From JBBQWS01 sp038210415 (GTDB lineage: Bacteria > Actinomycetota > Actinomycetes > Prado026), in assembly GCA_038210415.1 (NCBI GenBank), contig JBBQWS010000001.1, forward strand, positions 62,001-126,000: a stretch of 64,000 nt of DNA, written 5' to 3'. A program made the translations under genes and the position numbers. The notes under the pieces were generated by a model. That model saw only the letters and a program-made list of their open reading frames with translations, had not been told where the DNA came from and searched no databases. Shown here in pieces: positions 15,525 to 24,488 of the stretch. Positions within the stretch are counted from its first letter, which is position 1; the number at the start of each line of letters is the position of its first letter.

Positions 15525-16538
15525 CTAGGCGGTGGCTTTCGCCTCGACGATCGACATCCGGCTTCGGGTGTGGATGACGTTCGTCAACCGAAGGCCAGCC
15601 CGCTCGAAGAGTGCCGCGTACTCCTGCTCGGTCCGTTCCCTGCCGCCCGGGAGCACGAGCATGTTCACGTCGGAGAACGCGACGTCGGCCTCGTAGCCGG
15701 GTCGGCCGAGCACCGCCTCGACGACGAGCACCACTCCGCCGTCGCTGAGGGCGCCGCGGCAGGTGCGCAGGATGTCGACGCAGGGTTCGTCCGGCCAGTC
15801 GTGCAGGATCGACTTGAGGATGTGCGCGTCGGCCGTCGGGACCGAGTCGAAGAAGCTGCCGGTCGCCGAGGCCCAGCGAGCGGCTACCGACTCCGATGCG
15901 GTCGCCGTCGGCGCGTGGGCCACCGCGTGGGCCTGGTCGAACACCGTGCCTGTCAGGTGCTCGTGCCGCGCGAGCACAGCCTCGAGCAGGACGCCCTCAC
16001 CGCCGCCGACGTCCACGACGGTCGAGATGCCGGTGAAGTCGTACGCCAACGCGACCGCATCCGCGACGAGTGAGCTCAGCGCAGCCATGTTCGCGTTGAA
16101 GATCTCGTTCTGCTCAGGCAGCTGCTGCCGGTGCACCCAGACGTCCATGCCGTGCAGCGCCTTGAAGGCGGTCTCGCCGGTACGCACGCTGTGACCGAGA
16201 TGGCCCCACGCCGCCCACAGGGCCGGGTCGGTGAGAGTCCGCGCGAGGGGACGCATGCTCCCCGGCACGTCCGACCGGAGGCCTTCACCCAGCGTGGTGT
16301 TCGCGTACGTACCGTCCGGCTGCTCCGAGTAGGCCCCGATGCTGGCCAGCGCGCGCAGCAAGCGGCGCAAGGTGTCGACGTCTGCGCCGACCGCGCCCGC
16401 GAGGTCGGCGACGGAGCGTGGCCCTGTGGCAAGCTGGTCGGACAGCCCGAGGTCGGCGGCGACACTGAGCGCCATCGAGGCACGGAAGCCGGTCACCAGC
16501 GCGCGAAGCTCGTCCCGACTGTCCATGCGGCCGATCAT
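15525..16538 (-). CDS. SAM-dependent O-methyltransferase (plant/caffeate OMT-like family 2)
   Basis: A 337-residue class I methyltransferase with the layout of family-2 O-methyltransferases. An N-terminal winged-helix dimerisation domain (SVADLAGAVGADVDTLRRLLR) is followed by a Rossmann domain with SAM motif VDVGGGEG (about 175), then HILKSILHDWPDE, whose His is the usual catalytic-base position, and a C-terminal SIVEAKA. Such enzymes methylate phenolic hydroxyls of polyketides, flavonoids or pigments. The start may be MIGRMDSR at 16538 or the second Met. No biosynthetic genes lie around it, so the substrate is unknown. Confidence 0.88.
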   Translation of the reverse strand: MIGRMDSRDELRALVTGFRASMALSVAADLGLSDQLATGPRSVADLAGAVGADVDTLRRLLRALASIGAYSEQPDGTYANTTLGEGLRSDVPGSMRPLARTLTDPALWAAWGHLGHSVRTGETAFKALHGMDVWVHRQQLPEQNEIFNANMAALSSLVADAVALAYDFTGISTVVDVGGGEGVLLEAVLARHEHLTGTVFDQAHAVAHAPTATASESVAARWASATGSFFDSVPTADAHILKSILHDWPDEPCVDILRTCRGALSDGGVVLVVEAVLGRPGYEADVAFSDVNMLVLPGGRERTEQEYAALFERAGLRLTNVIHTRSRMSIVEAKATA

Positions 16539-16575
16539 GGGCCCCCCGGCTGATCACGTCCAGGGCGCAGACGCC

Positions 16576-17751
16576 CTAGACCAGGCGGCCGCCGCGCCAC
16601 ACGGCCGACACCAGCGGCACCCCGGGTCGGTACGCGAGGTGCACGTACGACGGGGCGTCCAGCACCGCCAGGTCGGCCCGGGCTCCGACCCTCAGCATCC
16701 CGACGTCGTCGCGGAGCAGGGCGCGGGCGCCGCCGGCGGTCGCCCCCCACAGCGCCTCGGCCGGGGTCATCCCCATGTCGCGCACGGCGACAGCGATGCA
16801 GAACGGGAGGTTCGTCGTGTACGACGACCCGGGGTTGCAGTCGGAGGCGAGGGCGACGGTGACGCCGGCGTCAATCAGGCGGCGGGCCTGCGGGTACGGC
16901 GCACGGGTCGAGAACTCCGCACCGGGCAGCAGCGTCGCCACGGTCTGCGAACCGGCCAGCGCGTCGATGTCCGCGTCGGTGACGTAGGTGCAGTGGTCGA
17001 CGCTGGCCGCGCCGAGCTCGACGGCGAGCTGGACGCCGGGCCCGGCCTCGAGCTGGTTCCCGTGCAGCCGGAGCAACAGGCCACGGACCCGCCCGGCGAG
17101 CAGGACGGCCCTCGCCTCGTCGGCGTCGAACGCGCCTCGGTCGCAGAAGACGTCGACCCAACGCGCGTGCGGTGCGCACGCGTCCAGCATCGGGCCGGTC
17201 AGCAGGGCGAGGTACCCGGCCCGGTCGTCGGCGTACTCCGGCGGCACGACATGCGCGCCCAGGTACGTGGTCTCGTCGGTGAGAGTCTTCGCGATGGCGA
17301 GCGATCGGGCCTCGTCGACGACGGTGAGTCCGTAGCCGCCCTTGATCTCGACCGTGGTGGTGCCGCTGCGGAGCATCTCTGCGACCAGCCGCGCGGCGCG
17401 CGCGTGCAGCACCTCGTCGGTGGCTGCGCGGGTCGCCGACACGGTGCTGCGGATGCCACCGGCGGTATAGCCCTGACCCGTCATCCGGGCGGCGAACTCG
17501 TCCGCGCGGTCGCCGTCGAACACGAGGTGGGCGTGGCTGTCGACGAAGCCGGGGATGACCGCACGGCCTCCCAGGTCGACCTGCTCGTCCGCGTCCGGGG
17601 CCTCGGTGGCCCGCCCGACCCACGCGACGCCGCCGCCGTCCAGCACGACAGCGGCGTCGTGGATGACGCCGAGCGCGGACCCGTCGCCGATCGTCGGGTC
17701 GCAGGTGACGAGCTGGCCGATACCGGTGAGCCGCGTCGTCCAGCCGCTCAT
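16576..17751 (-). CDS. hutI: imidazolonepropionase HutI
   Basis: A 391-residue amidohydrolase that opens 4-imidazolone-5-propionate to N-formimino-L-glutamate, the third step of histidine catabolism. It shows the metal-binding HAHLVFDGDRADEFA motif near residue 70, then GYTAGGIRSTVSATR, KGGYGLT, and DCNPGSSYTTNLPF toward the C-terminus, all typical of HutI. It is the last gene of the operon, with its ATG overlapping the hutF stop (ATGA). Confidence 0.95.
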   Translation of the reverse strand: MSGWTTRLTGIGQLVTCDPTIGDGSALGVIHDAAVVLDGGGVAWVGRATEAPDADEQVDLGGRAVIPGFVDSHAHLVFDGDRADEFAARMTGQGYTAGGIRSTVSATRAATDEVLHARAARLVAEMLRSGTTTVEIKGGYGLTVVDEARSLAIAKTLTDETTYLGAHVVPPEYADDRAGYLALLTGPMLDACAPHARWVDVFCDRGAFDADEARAVLLAGRVRGLLLRLHGNQLEAGPGVQLAVELGAASVDHCTYVTDADIDALAGSQTVATLLPGAEFSTRAPYPQARRLIDAGVTVALASDCNPGSSYTTNLPFCIAVAVRDMGMTPAEALWGATAGGARALLRDDVGMLRVGARADLAVLDAPSYVHLAYRPGVPLVSAVWRGGRLV

Positions 17752-19094
17752 CGGAGGAGACCCGTGACCGCGCGGCCGAGCGACTCCCCGACGTGTGGCA
17801 GCAACAGGTGTCCGCCACCCCGGACGACGTCGCGTCCACCGACGACCACGTCCTGAACGTCGGCGCTCGACGCGGCGAAGACCGCGGTCTCTACGGTCGG
17901 GCCACAGCCGGCCGTGCGCACCGACTGCAGCCGAAGGCTGACCAGGTCAGCGCGGAAGCCGAGCGCGATGCGACCAGCGTCGGGCCAGCCGAGCGGCTGG
18001 TGGGCGGTCGCCGCCGTCAGCAGCTCCTCCGCCGTGAAGTGGCCGCGAGTCGTAGTCGCCAGGCGTTCGTCGAGCTCGACGGCCCGGGCCTCCTCGAACA
18101 GGTCGACGACGGCCTGGCTGTCGCTGCCGAGCGAGAGCGGCGACCCGGCGTCCGCGAGCGCACGCGCCGGGCCGATGCCGTCCGCGAGGTCTCGCTCGGT
18201 CGTGGGGCACAGACACGCGGTGGTCCGGCTGTCGCCGAGCAGCACGAGGTCGCCCGCGGTCAGGTGCGTCGCGTGGACGGCGCTGAGCCTGGGCCCCAGG
18301 GCGCCGGCGTCGGACAGGACCTGCGTGGGGGTCCGCCCGTACGCGGCGAGGCAGGCCTCGTTCTCGGCGACCTGCTCGGAGAGGTGGACGTGCAGCGGTG
18401 CCGTGTGGCTGTCGGCCCACCGGACCACGGACGGGATCTGGTCTGCCGGCATGCCCCGCACGGAGTGGAGCGCCGCTCCGACCAGCACGTCGTCGTCGTC
18501 GAGGTACGCCTCGGCGAGGGCTTCGGTCCGGTTCGCCCAACGGTCGGCCGACCCGTCCCCGAAGCGTTCCTGGACTCCGGCGAGCGGCTGGCCGATCCCG
18601 CCGGTGAGGTAGCACGCGTCGAGCAGGGTCAGCCGGATCCCGGCCGACCGGGCCGCTTGCACGAGCGCGTGGCCCATCACGTTCGGGTCGTCGTACGGCG
18701 TGCCACCAGGCCCGTGGTGCAGGTAGTGGAACTCACCCACCGACGTGATTCCGGCCAGCGCCATCTCGGCGAAGACGGCTCTGGCGAGCAGCAGGTAGGT
18801 GTCGGGGTCGAGCCGCTCGGCGACGGCGTACATCTGCTCGCGCCAGGTCCAGAAGGTGCCACGACCGGCCTGGGTCCGCGACCGCAGCGCGCGGTGGAAG
18901 GCGTGCGAGTGGTTGTTGGCCAGACCCGGCACGGTGAGGCCTGGCATCCACCGGGCGCCCACCGGCCGCGTCGAACCCGGGATCACCTCGGTGAACCGAC
19001 CATCGCGCACGTCGACGAGGACGTCCGCCGCGACGCCGTCGGCACCGAGCCACGCGTACTCGCAGAAGTACTGGCTCGCTCCCATGACGGTCAC
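17748..19094 (-). CDS. hutF: formimidoylglutamate deiminase HutF
   Basis: A 448-residue amidohydrolase-superfamily enzyme that deaminates N-formimino-L-glutamate to N-formyl-L-glutamate and ammonia. Motifs are PGLANNHSHAFHRALRSR (metal HxH), VGEFHYLHHGPGG, LHVHLSEQ, VHATHL and LGSDSQAVVD. The GTG start at 19094 overlaps the upstream stop (GTGA); ATG 19085 is the alternative. The open frame continues far upstream to 20120, but that part is antisense to and out of frame with the amidohydrolase gene. HutF, rather than HutG-type formiminoglutamase, marks the five-step hut route. Confidence 0.94.
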   Translation of the reverse strand: MTVMGASQYFCEYAWLGADGVAADVLVDVRDGRFTEVIPGSTRPVGARWMPGLTVPGLANNHSHAFHRALRSRTQAGRGTFWTWREQMYAVAERLDPDTYLLLARAVFAEMALAGITSVGEFHYLHHGPGGTPYDDPNVMGHALVQAARSAGIRLTLLDACYLTGGIGQPLAGVQERFGDGSADRWANRTEALAEAYLDDDDVLVGAALHSVRGMPADQIPSVVRWADSHTAPLHVHLSEQVAENEACLAAYGRTPTQVLSDAGALGPRLSAVHATHLTAGDLVLLGDSRTTACLCPTTERDLADGIGPARALADAGSPLSLGSDSQAVVDLFEEARAVELDERLATTTRGHFTAEELLTAATAHQPLGWPDAGRIALGFRADLVSLRLQSVRTAGCGPTVETAVFAASSADVQDVVVGGRDVVRGGGHLLLPHVGESLGRAVTGLLR

Positions 19095-20290
19095 CTGCTC
19101 ACCTCGGCGACCAGCAGGGAGGTCAGTGCAGCGACGCCCGCGAGGCAGTCGGCCGGATCGGCGTGCTCGGCCGGGGAGTGCGAGACACCGGTGGGGTTGC
19201 GAACGAAGAGCATCGCCGTCGGCACGTGCGGGGCCAGGACGCCCGCGTCGTGACCCGCCTGGGTCGGCAGCAGCGGCACGCCACCCAGATGTGCTCTGAC
19301 GGCGTCGCGGAGCGTCGGTGCGAAGGCGACCACAGGCGAGACCGACTCCGCGACGAGCTCGACGGTGGTGCCGTCCCGCTCGGCCCGCTCGGCCGCCCGG
19401 GCGACGATGTCTTCGACGAGAGCGGCGAGGGAGTTCTCGTCGGCGGCGCGGGCGTCGAGCCATGCGCGCACCACCGAGGGGATCGCGTTGGTGGCGCCCG
19501 GTTCGACCTGCACCCTGCCGAAGGTCGCCCGGGCGCCCGAGAGCAGAGCGCGCTTGCGGGCCGACAGCACGGTCTCGGCGTAGGTCAGCATCGGGTCGTG
19601 CCGGTCCTCGAGCCGGGTGGTCCCCGCGTGGTTGGCCTCGCCGGTGAACGTGAAGCGGTAGCGCCCGTGCGGCCAGATCGACGTCGCGACCCCGACGGCC
19701 GCCCCGAGGTCGACGAGCCCGCGACCCTGCTCCACGTGCAGCTCGACGAAAGTGCCGATGCGGGCGAGGGACTCGTCGTCGCGGCCGATCGCGGCGGGGT
19801 CGGCCCCCGCGGCCCTCATCGCCTCGGCAAGCGTGACACCCTCGACGTCGACCAGCGCGCGGGCCCGGTCGGGCGGGAGCACCCCGGTCATCAGCTGAGA
19901 GCCGATGCAGGCGACCCCGAACCGGGCCCCCTCCTCGTCCGAGAACGCCGTCACGGCGACCGGCCGGGTCGGCACGACGCCGAGCGCGCGGGCAGCGTCG
20001 ACGGCCGCGAAGGCCGAGACGACGCCGAGCGGCCCGTCGTAGGCACCTCCGTCGGGCACGGAGTCGAGGTGCGAGCCGGTCACGAACGCGTTCGGACCCG
20101 GGGTGCCCCACCACGCCCACAGGTTGCCGTTGCGGTCCTGCTCCACGTCCATCCCACGGTCATCGGCGGCACCCCGGAACCACTCGCGGCACTCAAGGTC
20201 GGCAGCAGACCAAGCGAACCGGCGGTAGCCACCCGTCGCCGCAACCCGGCCGACGGGCAGCAGCGAGTCCCAGAGCGAAGGGAACGTCAC
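19091..20290 (-). CDS. M20-family amidohydrolase (allantoate/N-carbamoyl-amino-acid hydrolase type) in the hut operon
   Basis: A 399-residue zinc enzyme of the hydantoinase/carbamoylase branch of M20 peptidases. Ligand and catalytic motifs are GSHLDSVPDGGAYDGPLGV, AFSDEEGARFGVACIGS, ELHVEQGRGL, and HSPAEH near the end. A dimerisation lid contains FTGEANHAGTTR. The GTG start at 20290 lies 1 bp after the hutU stop. The operon makes N-formylglutamate through HutF but contains no classical HutG deformylase. This enzyme is in the right place to remove the formyl group, although its family is best known for allantoate and carbamoyl substrates. The assignment is inference from context. Confidence 0.85.
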   Translation of the reverse strand: MTFPSLWDSLLPVGRVAATGGYRRFAWSAADLECREWFRGAADDRGMDVEQDRNGNLWAWWGTPGPNAFVTGSHLDSVPDGGAYDGPLGVVSAFAAVDAARALGVVPTRPVAVTAFSDEEGARFGVACIGSQLMTGVLPPDRARALVDVEGVTLAEAMRAAGADPAAIGRDDESLARIGTFVELHVEQGRGLVDLGAAVGVATSIWPHGRYRFTFTGEANHAGTTRLEDRHDPMLTYAETVLSARKRALLSGARATFGRVQVEPGATNAIPSVVRAWLDARAADENSLAALVEDIVARAAERAERDGTTVELVAESVSPVVAFAPTLRDAVRAHLGGVPLLPTQAGHDAGVLAPHVPTAMLFVRNPTGVSHSPAEHADPADCLAGVAALTSLLVAEVSR

Positions 20291-20291
20291 G

Positions 20292-21956
20292 TCAGGACTC
20301 TCGCATGGGGATCCGTACCCCACGCTGCTCCGCCACGTCGTCGGCGATGTCGTAGCCGGCGTCGACGTGCCGGATGACCCCCATGCCGGGGTCGTTGGTG
20401 AGGACCCGCTCCAGCTTCTGCGCCGCGAGCGACGTGCCGTCGGCGACGCTGACCTGGCCCGCGTGGATCGACCGACCGATCCCGACGCCGCCACCGTGGT
20501 GGATCGAGACCCAGGACGCACCGCTCGCCGTGTTGACCAGCGCGTTGAGCAGCGGCCAGTCGGCGATGGCGTCGGAACCGTCCAGCATCGCCTCGGTCTC
20601 GCGGTACGGCGACGCGACGGACCCGCAGTCGAGGTGGTCGCGGCCGATCGCCAGCGGGGCCGACACGGTGCCGTCGGCGACCAGCTCGTTGAACCGCAGG
20701 CCGGCCTCGTGACGTTCGCCGTAGCCGAGCCAGCAGATCCGGCTGGGCAGGCCCTGGAACGAGACCTTCTCCTCAGCCTTGCGGATCCAGCGGGCCAGCG
20801 GCTCGTTCTGCGGGAACAGTTCGAGCACGGCCTTGTCGGTGGCGGCGATGTCGCGGGGGTCGCCGGAGAGCGCGGCCCACCGGAACGGACCCTTGCCCTC
20901 GCAGAACAGTGGCCGGATGTACGCCGGCACGAAGCCGGGGAACGCGAACGCCCGGTCGTAGCCGCCGAGCTGGGCCTCGCCGCGGATCGAGTTGCCGTAG
21001 TCGAAGACCTCGGAGCCGGCGTCCATGAACCCGACCATGGCCTCGACGTGCTTGGCCATCGACGCCCGCGCGCGGTCGGTGAACTCTTCCGGCTTGGCCT
21101 CGGCGTAGTCGTGCCAGTCGCTGACCTCGATGCCCTCGGGCAGGTACGACAACGGGTCGTGGGCCGAGGTCTGGTCGGTGACGATGTCGATGGGCACCCC
21201 GCGGCGGAGGAGCTCGGGGAACACGGTGGCGCAGTTGCCCACGACGCCGACCGACAGGGGTGAGCGCGACGCCTTCGCTGCCAGGCAACGGGCCACGGCG
21301 TCGTCGAGGTCGTCGGCCACCTCGTCGAGGTAGCGGTGCTCCACTCTTCGCTGCAGCCGCGTGGGATCGACGTCGACGATGAGGCAGACCCCGTCGTTCA
21401 TGGTGACGGCGAGCGGCTGTGCGCCGCCCATGCCGCCGGCGCCGCCGGTGAGGGTGAGCGTCCCGGCGAGCGTGCCACCGAATTTCTTGGCGGCGACGGC
21501 TGCGAACGTCTCGTACGTGCCCTGCAGGATGCCCTGGGTGCCGATGTAGATCCACGAGCCGGCTGTCATCTGGCCGTACATGGTCAGCCCGAGGTGCTCG
21601 AGCCGGCGGAACTCGGGCCACGTGGCCCAGTCGCCCACGAGGTTGGAGTTGGCGATGAGCACGCGCGGCGCCCACTCGTGGGTGCGCATCACGCCGACCG
21701 GCTTACCGGACTGCACGAGAAGCGTCTCGTCGTCCTTCAGCGTGGTCAGGGTCCGGACGATCGCGTCGTACGCGGACCAGCTGCGCGCCGCGCGCCCGGT
21801 GCCGCCGTATACAACGAGGTCGTCGGGGCGCTCGGCGACCTCTGGATCGAGGTTGTTCATGAGCATCCGCATCGCGGCTTCCTGGCCCCAGCCGAGGCAG
21901 GTCAGCTTCGAGCCGTGCGGGGAGCGGACGGGACGGGGGCCGGAGACGGCGGTCAT
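20292..21956 (-). CDS. hutU: urocanate hydratase HutU
   Basis: A 554-residue NAD-dependent urocanase, the usual length, converting urocanate to 4-imidazolone-5-propionate. It shows the NAD-binding region TLTGGAGGMGGAQPLAVTM (about 170-188), YGNSIRGEAQ, and the active-site cysteine in SRICWLGYGERHEAGLRF at residue 408. The C-terminal HHGGGVGIGRSIHAGQ is highly conserved. It is the second gene of the operon, after hutH. Confidence 0.97.
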   Translation of the reverse strand: MTAVSGPRPVRSPHGSKLTCLGWGQEAAMRMLMNNLDPEVAERPDDLVVYGGTGRAARSWSAYDAIVRTLTTLKDDETLLVQSGKPVGVMRTHEWAPRVLIANSNLVGDWATWPEFRRLEHLGLTMYGQMTAGSWIYIGTQGILQGTYETFAAVAAKKFGGTLAGTLTLTGGAGGMGGAQPLAVTMNDGVCLIVDVDPTRLQRRVEHRYLDEVADDLDDAVARCLAAKASRSPLSVGVVGNCATVFPELLRRGVPIDIVTDQTSAHDPLSYLPEGIEVSDWHDYAEAKPEEFTDRARASMAKHVEAMVGFMDAGSEVFDYGNSIRGEAQLGGYDRAFAFPGFVPAYIRPLFCEGKGPFRWAALSGDPRDIAATDKAVLELFPQNEPLARWIRKAEEKVSFQGLPSRICWLGYGERHEAGLRFNELVADGTVSAPLAIGRDHLDCGSVASPYRETEAMLDGSDAIADWPLLNALVNTASGASWVSIHHGGGVGIGRSIHAGQVSVADGTSLAAQKLERVLTNDPGMGVIRHVDAGYDIADDVAEQRGVRIPMRES

Positions 21957-22004
21957 GGTGGGCCTTTCGCGGTTCGGTGGATCCTGGTGCGGAGTGGACA
22001 GGGG

Positions 22005-23561
22005 TCAGGCGAGCGGGCCGACGACGGCCTCGACCGCGGTCATCAGCTCGCCGCTCGCCACGAGGGCGACGGCGGCCTCGATCTCGGGCGAGAGGTAGCG
22101 GTCCGGGCCCGGGCCGTGGACATCGGCGCGCAGGCGGGCGACCGCCGCGGCCGTTCCGGGCGCGGACGCCAGCGGCGCGCGCAGGTCGAGCGCTCGGGCA
22201 GCGGTGAGGATCTCGATCGCGACGACCCGGGTGACGGCGTCGACGGAGCGACGCAGCTTGCGGGCAGCGGACCAGCCCATCGCCACGTGGTCCTCCTGCA
22301 TCGCCGACGACGGGATCGAGTCGACGCTGGCCGGCACCGCGAGCCGCTTGAGCTCGCTGACGAGGGCGGCCTGGGTGTACTGCGCGATCATGTGGCCAGA
22401 GTCGACGCCCGGGTCGTGGGCCAGGAACGGCGGCAACCCGTGCGAACGGGCCTTGTCGAGCATCCGGTCGGTACGCCGCTCCGACATCGAGGCGAGGTCG
22501 GCCGCCGCGATGGCGAGGAAGTCCAGGACGTACCCCACGGGTGCGCCGTGGAAGTTGCCGTTCGACTCGACCCTTCCGTCGTCGAGGACGACCGGGTTGT
22601 CGATCGCGCTGGCCAGCTCGCGGCCGGCGACGAGCTCGGCGTGGGCGATCGTGTCGCGGACAGCGCCGGCGACCTGGGGCGCGCAGCGCAGCGAGTACGC
22701 ATCCTGGATGATCTCGCACTCGTCGCGGTGCGACTCCATGATCGGCGAGTGCGCCAGCAGCGCACGCAGGTTGGCGGCGGAGTCGGCCTGCCCGGGGTGC
22801 GGGCGAAGGGCCTGCAGGTCCGCGGCGAATACCCGGTCGGTGCCCATCAGCGCCTCGATGCTCATGGCCGCCGAGAGGTCGGCGTGCCTGACGAGCGACC
22901 GGAGGTCATGGCACGCCAGCAGCAGCATGCCGAGCATCCCGTCGGTGCCGTTGATGAGGGCTAGCCCCTCCTTGGCGGTGAGCTCGACCGGGGTGATCCC
23001 GGCTGCGGCGAGCGCCCGCGCCGCCGGCATGGCCTCCCCGGAGGCGTCGCGTACCTCGCCCTCGCCCATGACCGCGAGCGCGCAGTGCGCGAGTGGGGCC
23101 AGGTCGCCGGAACACCCCAGCGAGCCGTACTCGCGCACGATCGGGGTGATGCCGGCGTTCAGCAGTGCGGCGTACGTCTGTGCGGTGGCCGGCTGCACGC
23201 CGGTGTGGCCGGTGGCCAGGGTGTGCAGGCGCAGCAGCATCAGCGCCCGTACCACCTCCCGCTCGACCTCGGGGCCGGAGCCGGCAGCGTGTGAGCGGAC
23301 GAGCGAGCGCTGCAGCTGGGCGCGCAGCTCGGGGTCGATGTAGCGGGTGGCGAGCGCGCCGAACCCGGTGGAGACGCCGTATACCGGCTGCCCGGACGCG
23401 GCCAGCGCGTCGATGGACGAGCGAGCGCGGGCGAGCGCGACGAGCGCCTCGTCGCCCAGCTGGATCGTGGCGCCGCCTCGGGCCACGGCGACGACCTCGG
23501 CCGGCGTGAGCGGCGCGGGGGAGAGCTGGACGGCGGCGGTGGTGGCTTCGACGGAAGGCAT
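22005..23561 (-). CDS. hutH: histidine ammonia-lyase HutH
   Basis: A 519-residue enzyme that removes ammonia from L-histidine to give trans-urocanate, the entry step of the pathway. Conserved features include YGVSTGFGALATRYI (active-site Tyr61), the MIO cofactor tripeptide in GSLGCSGDLAPL, and DNPVVLDDGRVESNGNFHG. The tripeptide that cyclises is Cys150-Ser-Gly here rather than Ala-Ser-Gly; I recall the same variant in streptomycete enzymes. The start is ATG 23561; the open frame upstream overlaps the divergent regulator. It is the first gene of the hut operon. Confidence 0.96.
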   Translation of the reverse strand: MPSVEATTAAVQLSPAPLTPAEVVAVARGGATIQLGDEALVALARARSSIDALAASGQPVYGVSTGFGALATRYIDPELRAQLQRSLVRSHAAGSGPEVEREVVRALMLLRLHTLATGHTGVQPATAQTYAALLNAGITPIVREYGSLGCSGDLAPLAHCALAVMGEGEVRDASGEAMPAARALAAAGITPVELTAKEGLALINGTDGMLGMLLLACHDLRSLVRHADLSAAMSIEALMGTDRVFAADLQALRPHPGQADSAANLRALLAHSPIMESHRDECEIIQDAYSLRCAPQVAGAVRDTIAHAELVAGRELASAIDNPVVLDDGRVESNGNFHGAPVGYVLDFLAIAAADLASMSERRTDRMLDKARSHGLPPFLAHDPGVDSGHMIAQYTQAALVSELKRLAVPASVDSIPSSAMQEDHVAMGWSAARKLRRSVDAVTRVVAIEILTAARALDLRAPLASAPGTAAAVARLRADVHGPGPDRYLSPEIEAAVALVASGELMTAVEAVVGPLA

Positions 23562-23614
23562 GCCGCCATTGGATCGGGTCGCGGCGCGCGCGTCTGCCGG
23601 TCTGGCGACGAAAC

Positions 23615-23632
23615 TGTCTGGGATACGAGACA
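23615..23632. promoter_or_regulatory. candidate IclR operator between hutH and its regulator
   Basis: TGTCTGGGATACGAGACA carries perfect 5-bp outer arms (TGTCT/AGACA) around an 8-base centre. It sits in the 76-bp divergent gap, only 5 bp before the regulator's first GTG. Its position fits autoregulation plus control of hutHU. Confidence 0.5.
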
Positions 23633-23637
23633 ATCGC

Positions 23638-24465
23638 GTGGTGCCCACCAGCCCCAGACCCGGCAACGTGCCCGCCCTGTCACGGGGCCTGGGCCTGCTC
23701 CGGCTGCTCGCGTCGCGGTCGGTCCCGACACCCGCCGCGACCCTCGCCCGCGAGCTGGGGCTACCGCGATCGAGCGTCTACCACCTGCTGACCGTCCTGG
23801 AGGCCGAGGGGTACGTCGTGCACCTGCCCGAGGCCAGGGCGTACGGACTCGGGGTCGGGGTCTTCGAGCTGGGGTCGGCGTACCTGCGGCACGACCCGCT
23901 CGAGCGGCTCGCGCGGCCGCTCTTGCACCGGCTCGTCGACCGCACCGGCGAGACCGTCCATCTGGGCGTCCTGCACGGGAACGAAACGCTCTACCTGCTC
24001 AAGGAGACGCCCCGGTCGTCGGTGCCACTGGTCACCGACGTCGGCGTGCGGCTCCCGGCCCACCTCACCGCGGTCGGCCGGGCGCTGCTGGCCGGGCTAC
24101 CCCGCTCGCAGGTGCGGGCGCTCTACCCGTCCGTCGCGTCGTTCGTCGACCGCACCGGCCGCGGGCCCGCGACGCCGGCTGAGCTGCGCGAGCTGCTCGC
24201 CGCCGAGGACGCGCGGGGCTGGTCGGAGGAGGACGGCCACGTCACCGCGGGGATCGCGTCGGTCGCCGCCGCCGCGTTCGACCACAGTGGCCGTCCGACC
24301 GCGGCCATCGGGCTGACCTTCGCCGCGGACCGGCACGCCGACCCTTCGGACCGGGCCGCGCTGGCCGAGCAGGTGGCGCAGGCGGCCCGCAGCCTGACCC
24401 GCCGGCTGACGGGAGTCCGGCCACAGACGAAGATCACCGCCGAAATCCAGGGTTTACCTGATTGA
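23638..24465 (+). CDS. IclR-family regulator of the hut operon
   Basis: A 275-residue regulator starting at GTG 23638 (or 23641), divergent from hutH. An N-terminal winged helix (LSRGLGLLRLLASRS, PAATLARELGLPRSSVYHLLTVLE) is followed by an IclR effector-binding domain with LHGNETLYLLKE, RLPAHLTAVGRALLAGLP and a C-terminal AAAFDHSGRPTAAIGLTFA. IclR proteins usually respond to a small pathway molecule; urocanate or a downstream acid is a reasonable candidate here. The track of open codons upstream of the GTG is antisense to hutH and not coding. Confidence 0.9.
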   Translation: MVPTSPRPGNVPALSRGLGLLRLLASRSVPTPAATLARELGLPRSSVYHLLTVLEAEGYVVHLPEARAYGLGVGVFELGSAYLRHDPLERLARPLLHRLVDRTGETVHLGVLHGNETLYLLKETPRSSVPLVTDVGVRLPAHLTAVGRALLAGLPRSQVRALYPSVASFVDRTGRGPATPAELRELLAAEDARGWSEEDGHVTAGIASVAAAAFDHSGRPTAAIGLTFAADRHADPSDRAALAEQVAQAARSLTRRLTGVRPQTKITAEIQGLPD

Positions 24466-24472
24466 GCCATCT

Positions 24473-24488
24473 GTCACGGGCCGGAAAC
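24473..24488 (+). promoter_or_regulatory. GlnR-like nitrogen control box upstream of amtB
   Basis: GTCAC-GGGCCG-GAAAC matches the actinobacterial GlnR consensus gTnAC-n6-GaAAC exactly in both halves, 96 bp before the amtB ATG. A weaker half-match (TTTAC-n6-GAGCC) starts at 24453, about 20 bp upstream, near the spacing of tandem GlnR sites. Confidence 0.65.

Noticed and set aside
17748..20120. 790-residue frame suggesting a hutF fusion
   Set aside because: Only the part from 19094 is HutF. The upstream part is an out-of-frame reading of the M20 amidohydrolase gene and is low-complexity Arg-rich.
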